DNA of 64,000 nucleotides. Source: JAXMHN01 sp964578605. GTDB taxonomy: Bacteria > Verrucomicrobiota > Verrucomicrobiia > Limisphaerales > SIBE01. Shown piece after piece: positions 16,698 to 23,369 of the stretch (its first letter is position 1; each line of letters starts with the position of its first letter). Below the pieces are notes generated by a model. The model was not told the origin of the DNA. It did not search any database and was given only the letters and a program-made list of their open reading frames with translations. The translations under genes and the position numbers were made by a program. Location of the stretch: contig CAZODO010000010.1 of NCBI GenBank assembly GCA_964578605.1, positions 1 through 64,000 of the forward strand. Reading direction: 5' to 3'.

Positions 16698-17936
16698 ATG
16701 TCTCATCGGGTAAAATTGGGAGGGCGAGCGGCGTTAGTCCTGGCGGCTCTTTTTGTCGCATACGGGATTGGGCTGGTGCTGCTTAACCGGCCTGCGGACT
16801 TGGATCGACCGACGGAGAGAACCGCGATGGCCAATGCGGTCGATTATCTCCGCCGACACTTAGACCCCGACGGCCGGTTCAAATATACGGTCGAAGTGGA
16901 TGGCACGCCGCGGGGACGTTCCTATAACGTATTGAGGCACGCGGGGACCATCTATGGAATGGCGTTGTATGACGAATTCTCGCCCGAGCCCGCCACGCGC
17001 CAAGCTATTCTCCAATCGACGAGATATCTTCTCCGGAACTATGTGCGGCCGGTGACGAACCACTTGGGGATGCGTGCGGTGTTTTCGCTGCCTGGCGAGG
17101 AGATCGATGGACCGCGCCCGCAGATCAAGTTGGGAGGTTGCGCGCTCGGTTTGATCGCCTTGATCAAAGCGCGGGCACTGGACGCGGGCGCGGTTGAGCC
17201 GGGTGTGCTCCGGGAGTTGGGAAATTTCATCCTGTTCATGCAAGAGGGCAACGGACACTTCCGATCCAAGTGTGACGAAGAGGGCTTGTTTTTCGAAGGA
17301 TTTGAGTCTGCCTACTACCCGGGGGAAGCGATTCTCGCCTTGACGCTACTCCACGAGGTTGATCCGGACCCTCGGTGGTTAGAGGCGGCACTCAGGGGGG
17401 TTCATTATTTGGCGGAACGTCGAAAGGAAGTGCCCATCGATCAACTGCCCAACGATCACTGGCTGATGATCGCGATCGCCGCGCTTTTACCGAAGTGGGA
17501 AACCGCGCACGAGCCGATCATCTCGCGCCAACGATTGCTCGACCATAGCCTGGCAATTGGAACGATGATGCTGCATGAGCAGTGGCGGACCTCCTGGATT
17601 CCCGGTTTGAGTGGCGCTTTCACTCCGGATGGGGCGGTAACCCCTTCCGCAACCCGCCTGGAAGGTTTGGTGGCGCTCTATCGAGTGCTTCCTCACGATC
17701 ACCCTCGACGGCAATCTCTCCTTCGCGCCATCGAACGTGGGCTGGTTTACGTCGGGCGCGCCCAGATCAGAGAAGGGAAGGCTAAAGGAGGTTTTCCGGG
17801 GGGCTGGGGGATTCTACCGAACGGCCTCCGGTCGGCAGTGCGAATCGACTATGTCCAACACGCGCTTAGTGCCTTAGTGGGGCATTACCGCATCGTGCCC
17901 GCTGAACTCGAGGGCAATGGAGTCGGATCCATGTAG
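16698..17936 (+). CDS. Membrane-anchored predicted alpha/alpha-toroid protein (paralogue B)
   Basis: This is a 412-aa protein with an N-terminal anchor (GGRAALVLAALFVAYGIGLVLL) and a helical repeat body. Conserved blocks shared with paralogue A are RHAGT (about residue 77), LGGCALGLIALI, YYPGEAILAL, a central 'NDHWLMIAIAAL' and the C-terminal RIDYVQH. It is divergent from paralogue A and the VPDSG-CTERM gene, with about 200 bp of shared upstream DNA. The Gly-rich 'GGFPGGWGILPNG' before RIDYVQH matches 'ALGGVLNASNEP' in paralogue A. The fold is compatible with a carbohydrate-active or cyclase-type enzyme acting outside the inner membrane; the activity is unknown. Confidence 0.7.
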   Translation: MSHRVKLGGRAALVLAALFVAYGIGLVLLNRPADLDRPTERTAMANAVDYLRRHLDPDGRFKYTVEVDGTPRGRSYNVLRHAGTIYGMALYDEFSPEPATRQAILQSTRYLLRNYVRPVTNHLGMRAVFSLPGEEIDGPRPQIKLGGCALGLIALIKARALDAGAVEPGVLRELGNFILFMQEGNGHFRSKCDEEGLFFEGFESAYYPGEAILALTLLHEVDPDPRWLEAALRGVHYLAERRKEVPIDQLPNDHWLMIAIAALLPKWETAHEPIISRQRLLDHSLAIGTMMLHEQWRTSWIPGLSGAFTPDGAVTPSATRLEGLVALYRVLPHDHPRRQSLLRAIERGLVYVGRAQIREGKAKGGFPGGWGILPNGLRSAVRIDYVQHALSALVGHYRIVPAELEGNGVGSM

Positions 17937-18000
17937 TTGATTAGGGATAGGTTTTTCAGCGGCACTTTGGTTTCCCCTACTGCCCCGTTGGAGAAGATCG

Positions 18001-18229
18001 TCAGGAATCAGGTAAGGTGCGCTCCTGGTCGTCCGGGCTTTCGTCAAACTCCGCCACGCCCTTCGAACCGACGTTCTCCAGCGTGGCGAACCTGCCCGCG
18101 ATCTTCTTCAGGCCCTCCTTGATCAGCCCCAGCTTGAGCACCATGTCGTCCCGATACTCGGCGAGGACGTGGGGTCAACTCGATGAGCACCGACCCAGCC
18201 GCTTCCGCAGCGGCGGCGGTGTAGTCTAT
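18001..18229 (-). pseudogene. Relic of a nucleotidyltransferase-like (AbiEii-type?) gene
   Basis: Minus-strand reading gives 'IDYTAAAAEAAGSVLIELT'. After removal of one C from a CCCC run (gggg at 18171-18174) the frame continues 'HVLAEYRDDMVLKLG', then 'LIKEGLKKIAGRFATLENVG' and 'KGVAEFDES' to a stop at 18001. The beginning resembles the N-terminus of nucleotidyltransferase-like proteins, and the remainder resembles their C-terminus, with the catalytic middle missing. The expected ATG before IDY is also lost. The family assignment is from memory and is tentative; the broken state is clear. Confidence 0.6.
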
Positions 18230-18238
18230 GCGTGCTTC

Positions 18239-18298
18239 GTTCTTCGGCGCTCGGATCTCGGATTTCTTTCGGCCCTCGGATTTCGGTCTTCGGATTGG
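18239..18298 (-). repeat. Post-genic CCGAAATCCGA-type repeat, copy 2
   Basis: On the minus strand it reads as iterated CCGAAGA/CCGAAATCCGA words. It begins two bases after the GH95 stop and runs into the relic gene. Same family as 14232, 23276 and 60415. Confidence 0.7.
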
Positions 18299-18299
18299 G

Positions 18300-20783
18300 T
18301 TACTTGCCAGCCGGCCGGACGGTGAACGTTTCGCCCTGGCGCGACGCAAATTGCAGGATCCCATTACTCCGTTGGCAGGGCACCGGGCGGCCTTGGCTGT
18401 CGGTGGCGTTGAACCCGCCTGGCGCTTCTTGGATCCGGCAGGGCTGATCGCGGTCGGACGTGATGGTCGCCGCGGTTAAAGCGCCCTTATCCCAGCGCAT
18501 CCCCACGGTAAATCCATCGCGTGCCCGGAGTCCGGAGACCGATCCCTGCGACCAGGCGCCGGGCAGAGCGGGCAGCAACCGGATCATTCCGCCATGGCTT
18601 TGGAGGAGCATTTCCGCGATGCCGGCGGTTCCGCCGAAATTGCCGTCGATCTGGAAGGGCGGATGGGCGCAGAACAAGTTGGCGTAGGTGCCGGATCCGC
18701 CGCCTTTGTAGTCGAACCCGAGATCGCCCGTAGGGTTCAGGAGATCGCGGAGAATCTTGTGTGCGCGATTGCCGTCGCCGAGCCTGGACCAGAAGCTGAT
18801 TTTCCAGGCCAGCGACCATCCCGTTCCGGCATCGCCGCGCCGCTCGAGAGAGACCTGAGCCGCCCGCGCGAGTTCCGGGGTGGCTTCGGGAGTGATTTCG
18901 GCGCCCGGGAACAGCCCCCACAGGTGAGAGACGTGGCGGTGATGCGGCTCCGGTTCGGCATATTCCTCGAGCCACTCGAGCAATTGCCCTTGGGAACCCA
19001 CCTGATTGGGCGCCAAGCGCCCCCGCTTGTCGATCAGTTCGCGGCGCAGGGCGTCGTCCACACCGAGGATCGCGGCCGCTTCGGCGCAATTGCCGAAGAG
19101 ATCGCGCAAGAGCTGCTGATCCATGGCCGGTCCCATGCAAATCTGCCCGACAAACCCGTCCGGGGTGCGGTAGCTGTTTTCCGGTGAATTGGAAGGTGCG
19201 GTGACCAGCCATCCATGCTTCGGTTCTTCGATGAGCAGGTCGCTATAGAAGAGCGCCGTGCCTTTCATGATGGGGTAAGCCCACGCGAGGAACTCTCGGT
19301 CTTTGGTGAAAGCGTAATGTTCCCAAAGATGCTGGCAAAGCCAGGCCGATCCGCCGACGGTGGCGCCCCAGGACGCCTGTTCGCCAGGCGCGGTAAAACC
19401 CCACGGATTCGTGATCACGTGCGCCACCCAACCCGGGGCGTCGTAGTAAGCGCGGGCCGTGCGTGCTCCCGGTTTCTGGAGAGACTCGATCAGCTTGAAC
19501 ATCGGTTCGTGCAGTTCGGAAAGGTTGCAGACCTCCGCCGGCCAGTAATTCATCTGCACGTTGATATCCAGGTGGTAATCGCCATTCCAGGGCGTCTGGA
19601 TCTCCTCCGCCCAGAGGCCCTGCAGGTTGGCAGGCAAACCGCCCGGGCGCGACGAACTGATCAAGAGGTACCGCCCAAACTGGAAGTAAAGCGCCATCAA
19701 CTTCGGGTCGCTGCCGCCCTGTTTCAAAGCCACCAACCGGCGGGGAATAGGAAGCGCCGCAGCCGCACTGGCCGAAGGTTCGCTGGTCTCCAGAGCCAAG
19801 GATACGCGCTTGAAAAGGCGCTGGTAATCCGCCAGATGCGCCTGGCGCAGATCCGTCCAGCTCTTGCGGGCTGCCTTTTCCATATCCGCCAGGCTGGCCT
19901 GCTCCGGGTCCGCGGTGCGGCGTCCGGCGAACCCCTGGTAATCCGTGGCGGCAGCGAAGAAGAGCAGGACCTCGTCGGCACGCGCCACGCGCAGCGATTT
20001 GCCGGGGCCGCTGGTCACGCTGCCGCCTCGCGGCACGACGCGCAACCGCCCCGCGTACTTCATCCCTTTGCCATCCACGCCGTTGTTAAGCTGGCCTGTC
20101 ATCAGGAGTTCAAACGCGCCTGATACCCGGGTTTCGAACCGCTCCGGCCGGTCGAGCGCAATGTCGAACGTGACAGCGCCGGGCTGGTTGGCGCCGATCC
20201 GCATGACAATCGCCTGGTCAGGAGCGCTCACGAAGGTTTCGCGAGTGAACCTGATGCCGTTCTGTTCGTAGCTGACGCGCGCAATGGCTTCGTTCAGATC
20301 CAGCTCGCGGCGGTACTTGGAGGGGTTTCCGGCGCCAGAATCGAATGACAGCCGCAGGTTGCCGAGCACCTGGTAACACCCGAACGGCACGTTTGCGCCG
20401 CTGCCATGCCCCGAACCCTTTCCGCGGCACGTGAAGTTCTCCATAACCAGCTTCTGGGCCTCGGCGTTTTTCCCTTCCTTCAGCAATCGCTGGACTTCCG
20501 CCAACTTTTGATGGGCGTCAGGGCGGTTGGCGTCCTCGGGAGACCCGGACCAGAGGGAGATTTCGTTGAGGACGATGCGCTCCTGTTGGACGCCGCCGAA
20601 GACCATGGCGCCAAGCCGGCCGTTGCCCAAGGGCAAGCTTTGGCTGAAATGGCTTGCCGGTTGATCGTAATACATTGTGAGATCGGTGGCGGAGGGAGTC
20701 TGCGTTTCCGCCGCCGAAGAGATCGCGCCCGATCCGAGCAGGAGAGAAAGGGCAACCCGAAAGGCAATAGCGTGCTGGTTCAT
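18300..20783 (-). CDS. Secreted GH95-family alpha-L-fucosidase
   Basis: This is an 827-aa protein from the ATG at 20783 with a signal peptide (IAFRVALSLLLGSGAISSAAE). The N-terminal beta-sandwich opens 'LTMYYDQPASHFSQSLPLGNGRLGAMVFGG', typical of GH95. The (alpha/alpha)6 catalytic barrel shows 'NGDYHLDINVQMNYWPAEVCNL', then 'TAPSNSPENSY' with the general-acid Glu, and 'HHRHVSHLWGLFPG'. The family cleaves terminal alpha-1,2-L-fucose (some members L-galactose) by inversion. The length is normal. Together with the GH116, GH39-like and esterase genes in the window it indicates growth on complex plant or algal glycans. Confidence 0.92.
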   Translation of the reverse strand: MNQHAIAFRVALSLLLGSGAISSAAETQTPSATDLTMYYDQPASHFSQSLPLGNGRLGAMVFGGVQQERIVLNEISLWSGSPEDANRPDAHQKLAEVQRLLKEGKNAEAQKLVMENFTCRGKGSGHGSGANVPFGCYQVLGNLRLSFDSGAGNPSKYRRELDLNEAIARVSYEQNGIRFTRETFVSAPDQAIVMRIGANQPGAVTFDIALDRPERFETRVSGAFELLMTGQLNNGVDGKGMKYAGRLRVVPRGGSVTSGPGKSLRVARADEVLLFFAAATDYQGFAGRRTADPEQASLADMEKAARKSWTDLRQAHLADYQRLFKRVSLALETSEPSASAAAALPIPRRLVALKQGGSDPKLMALYFQFGRYLLISSSRPGGLPANLQGLWAEEIQTPWNGDYHLDINVQMNYWPAEVCNLSELHEPMFKLIESLQKPGARTARAYYDAPGWVAHVITNPWGFTAPGEQASWGATVGGSAWLCQHLWEHYAFTKDREFLAWAYPIMKGTALFYSDLLIEEPKHGWLVTAPSNSPENSYRTPDGFVGQICMGPAMDQQLLRDLFGNCAEAAAILGVDDALRRELIDKRGRLAPNQVGSQGQLLEWLEEYAEPEPHHRHVSHLWGLFPGAEITPEATPELARAAQVSLERRGDAGTGWSLAWKISFWSRLGDGNRAHKILRDLLNPTGDLGFDYKGGGSGTYANLFCAHPPFQIDGNFGGTAGIAEMLLQSHGGMIRLLPALPGAWSQGSVSGLRARDGFTVGMRWDKGALTAATITSDRDQPCRIQEAPGGFNATDSQGRPVPCQRSNGILQFASRQGETFTVRPAGK

Positions 20784-20907
20784 GCGTGCGTCAGGCATAC
20801 CACGGGCCGGGTAGGAAAGGCGAGCGTTTCAGACCGCACGAAATGAAAAGCGGGACCGGAAGAACCGGCCCCGCCAACTCCAAGCATCCCAAGCTGCGCA
20901 GGAGAGG

Positions 20908-22773
20908 CTATTGGTAGATCATCTCGCGCACGGTCTTGCCCGCCGGAATGAACGGCAGGACGTGCTCGGTGTAAGGCACGATCACGTCCAAGAGGTAGGG
21001 CTGATCCGAATCGAGCATCCGCTGGATGGCCGGACGCAGGTCTTTCTTGAAGATGACGCGTTCGCACGGGACGCTGAAGCTCTTGGCCATGGTGATGTAA
21101 TCCGGGTAAATCTGCTTCTTATTCGCGGGATCGCCCAAATAAGTATGGCCACGATTGCCTTTATAGAAGCGGTCTTCCCATTGCATCACCATGCCCAGGT
21201 GCTGGTTGTTCAGGATGATGGCTTTGGCAGCGATCTTCTCAATGTGCGCGGTGGCCAACTCCTGCACGTTCATCAGGAACGAGCCGTCGCCATCGATGTC
21301 CACAACATGGCGGTCCGGGCAGGCCACCTTGGCCCCCAACGCGGCCGGGTAACCGTAACCCATCGCCCCAAGTCCGGCGCTGGTCAGGAGTTGCCGCGGG
21401 AAACTGAACTTGTAGAACTGGCCGGTCCACATCTGGTGCTGGCCGACGCCTGTGGTGAGAATGGCTTCGCCCTTGGTCAGTTCATACAAGGCTTCGATGG
21501 CCATCTGCGGAAGGATCACCTGGCTGGCGTCGCCGTCCATGAACTCCCGCACGTGCTGCGACCGGAGCACTTCGTCGGTGAGCCGGTAGGATAACGGCGC
21601 CTTTTCCTTCCACACCGCCACCTGCTTGTGCCAGGCATCGAACTTCTTCTTGATGGGCCGGGCGCGGACCAGTTTGTTGAGCTGTTCCAAAGCATACTTT
21701 ATATCGCTAATGATCGGCAGATGGGCCGGCTTGTTCTTATTAATCTCCGAGGCATCGATGTCGATATGAACGATGGTCCCGTGCTCGCAGAACTTGTCGA
21801 CCTTGCCCGTCACGCGATCATCAAACCGGACGCCGAACGCCAGGAGCAAGTCCGCCCCCGGAGCCACCTGCACCATTTCGTCGCCGCGCTTCTGAAACTC
21901 GCCGCTCACGGCCCAGTTGGCGTAGGCGGTCCCGTGCATGCCCAGCCAGCGCAACGAAAGCGGATGGTTCTCAGGAAACGCACCGCAGCCCATAAGGGTT
22001 GTCGTCACGGGAATGCCAGTGACCTCGACGAACTTCCGCAGTTCGCCCGACGCGTTGCTGCTGATAATGCCGCCCCCGACGTAAAGCAAAGGGCGCTCGG
22101 ATTTCTCGATCAAGCCAATGATCTCGTTCAGCGCCACGTCGTCCGCCCGTTTGTCAGGGCAATAACCCCGCAAATGTGCTTCCATCGGGTAAACCGGCTG
22201 CGTGCGCGCCTGTTGGACGTTCTTGGGGATGTCGATCATGACCGGCCCGGGCCTTCCCGTGCGGGCGATATGGAAGGCTTCCTTGATCACGCGCGGGATC
22301 TCGGTCACGTCGGTAATCAGGTAGCTATGCTTCACGATCGGCAGCGTGACGCCAAAAATGTCGGTCTCTTGAAAGGCGCCTTTGCCAATCATGTGCTGGG
22401 CCACCTGCCCCGTGATGCCGATCACGGGCACCGAATCCATGTAGGCGTCGGCAATCCCGGAAACCAGGTTTGTCGCCCCCGGTCCACTCGTTGCCATGCA
22501 CACCCCCACCTTGCCCGAAGCGCGCGCATACCCTCCGGCTGCAAACGCTCCGCCCTGCTCGTGCCGCGGCAGGATCGTCCGGATCTTGGAGCGAGTGAGC
22601 GCCTGGTGAATCTCCATGCTCGCGCCGCCCGGGTAGGCAAAAATGGTGTCCACCCCCTCGCGTTCGAGGCAGGAAACCAGGATGTCACTTCCCAGCATAG
22701 CGGGGCCAACCTCGCTGCGGGTTTCAGCCGGGGCGGACGTTTTGGGGTGCGCGGTCTTCGATTCGGTGCTCAT
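20908..22773 (-). CDS. ilvB: Acetolactate synthase, large (catalytic) subunit
   Basis: This is a 621-aa ThDP enzyme. 'VDTIFAYPGGASMEIHQAL' contains the catalytic Glu region, 'HEQGGAFAAGGYARASGKVGVCMATSGPGATN' the conserved N-terminal block and 'DIDGDGSFLMNVQELAT..ILNNQHLGMVMQWE' the ThDP/Mg site. The central FAD-domain is intact ('FGVRFDDRVTGKV'). It makes acetolactate or acetohydroxybutyrate in valine, leucine and isoleucine synthesis. No ilvN regulatory subunit lies next to it. The gene is preceded by a Leu/Val-rich leader peptide and an intrinsic terminator on the same strand (22811-22936), so control by transcriptional attenuation is very likely. Confidence 0.95.
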   Translation of the reverse strand: MSTESKTAHPKTSAPAETRSEVGPAMLGSDILVSCLEREGVDTIFAYPGGASMEIHQALTRSKIRTILPRHEQGGAFAAGGYARASGKVGVCMATSGPGATNLVSGIADAYMDSVPVIGITGQVAQHMIGKGAFQETDIFGVTLPIVKHSYLITDVTEIPRVIKEAFHIARTGRPGPVMIDIPKNVQQARTQPVYPMEAHLRGYCPDKRADDVALNEIIGLIEKSERPLLYVGGGIISSNASGELRKFVEVTGIPVTTTLMGCGAFPENHPLSLRWLGMHGTAYANWAVSGEFQKRGDEMVQVAPGADLLLAFGVRFDDRVTGKVDKFCEHGTIVHIDIDASEINKNKPAHLPIISDIKYALEQLNKLVRARPIKKKFDAWHKQVAVWKEKAPLSYRLTDEVLRSQHVREFMDGDASQVILPQMAIEALYELTKGEAILTTGVGQHQMWTGQFYKFSFPRQLLTSAGLGAMGYGYPAALGAKVACPDRHVVDIDGDGSFLMNVQELATAHIEKIAAKAIILNNQHLGMVMQWEDRFYKGNRGHTYLGDPANKKQIYPDYITMAKSFSVPCERVIFKKDLRPAIQRMLDSDQPYLLDVIVPYTEHVLPFIPAGKTVREMIYQ

Positions 22774-22810
22774 TTTTGATTTTTAATATGGGGGCCGCTG
22801 GTCAGGGGCA

Positions 22811-22844
22811 ACAAAAAACCCACGACCATTTACGGCCGTGGGTT
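22811..22844 (-). terminator. Rho-independent terminator (attenuator) upstream of ilvB
   Basis: On the minus strand AACCCACGGCC pairs with GGTCGTGGGTT (11 bp, one G-U) around a GTAAAT loop, followed by TTTTTTGT. It ends 38 bp before the ilvB ATG and in the same direction, so it can only act as an attenuator or as the end of a leader transcript. The 5' arm can pair alternatively with GCCGTGG inside the leader peptide gene (22879-22885). Confidence 0.88.
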
Positions 22845-22861
22845 CTTGTCAAATTCGAGGT

Positions 22862-22936
22862 CTAAAGGCGACAAGCAGCCACGGCGTCGCTCGCTACGAC
22901 GACCGCCAGCAGAACTTGACCCACCAGTAGATTCAT
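22862..22936 (-). CDS. Leader peptide of the ilvB attenuator
   Basis: This is a 24-codon open frame, ATG at 22936 to TAG at 22862. It reads MNLLVGQVLLAVVVAS, then DAVAACRL. Nine of the 24 residues are Leu or Val, with Leu-Leu-Val and Val-Val-Val runs, matching the end products of the pathway that starts with IlvB. The stop is 17 nt before the terminator stem. Codons 18-20 contain GCCGTGG, which is complementary to CCACGGC in the terminator's first arm. A ribosome stalled on the Val run would leave this free to form an antiterminator. The start has only a weak RBS (GGTGA). Confidence 0.72.
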   Translation of the reverse strand: MNLLVGQVLLAVVVASDAVAACRL

Positions 22937-23066
22937 CGCGATCACCGTAGCAGCAAACGTTCCGCCGTCAAGGGGAGATTCAGCGTGCCGTTAAGAGCTT
23001 GGGAACTCTTCAAGAAGGGCCCGAACCGTTTCAAATCCAGCCTGCCTTTGGGGACGCCCCGTTGCT

Positions 23067-23203
23067 GACCCGGTGATCACCCGTGGATCACCCGTGGATC
23101 ACCCGTGGATCACCCGTGGATCACCCGTTGCCGAACGGGTCATCTACGGGTCATCTACGGGTCATCTACGGGTGAACTACGGGTGAACTACGGGTGAACC
23201 CCG
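23067..23203. repeat. 11-nt palindromic array, GATCACCCGTG class, copy 1
   Basis: There are five TGGATCACCCG-type units, a turn unit (CCGTTGCCGAA), then six inverted units (CGGGTCATCTA x3, CGGGTGAACTA-type x3). The 11-nt phase continues without a break through the turn. The two halves can fold into one long imperfect hairpin. A second copy of the same design is at 44670-44754. Confidence 0.9.
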
Positions 23204-23275
23204 GCGCGAGGGCAATTGCCGGCTGGACCCGCGAGGCATCCATGGCTCGACGCCCCTCAAACGCCACCACCTTCT

Positions 23276-23342
23276 CGGAACTCGGATTCGGGATTCGGAT
23301 TTCTTTCGGCGCCTTCGGGCTTCGGTCTTCGGGCTTCGGTCT
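23276..23342 (-). repeat. Post-genic CCGAAATCCGA-type repeat, copy 3
   Basis: It lies 28 bp after the stop of the esterase-phosphodiesterase gene. Read on that gene's strand it is CCGAAG/CCGAAAGAAATCCGAATCCCG-like. Same family and orientation relative to the gene as the other copies. Confidence 0.7.
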
Positions 23343-23369
23343 TAACCGTGACTGCGTTATCGTTAAAGG

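Larger units (their letters stand above)
22937..23369. other. Intergenic region with an 11-nt palindromic array and post-genic repeat
   Basis: No gene is seen. The region carries the probable promoter of the ilvB leader (a TTGACG box at 22971-22966 on the minus strand, -10 unclear), the GATCACCCGTG array at 23067-23203 and a CCGAAATCCGA-type repeat at 23276-23342. Confidence 0.55.

Noticed and set aside
23067..23203. CRISPR array
   Set aside because: Units are 11 nt without spacers, inverted in the second half, and no cas genes are present.
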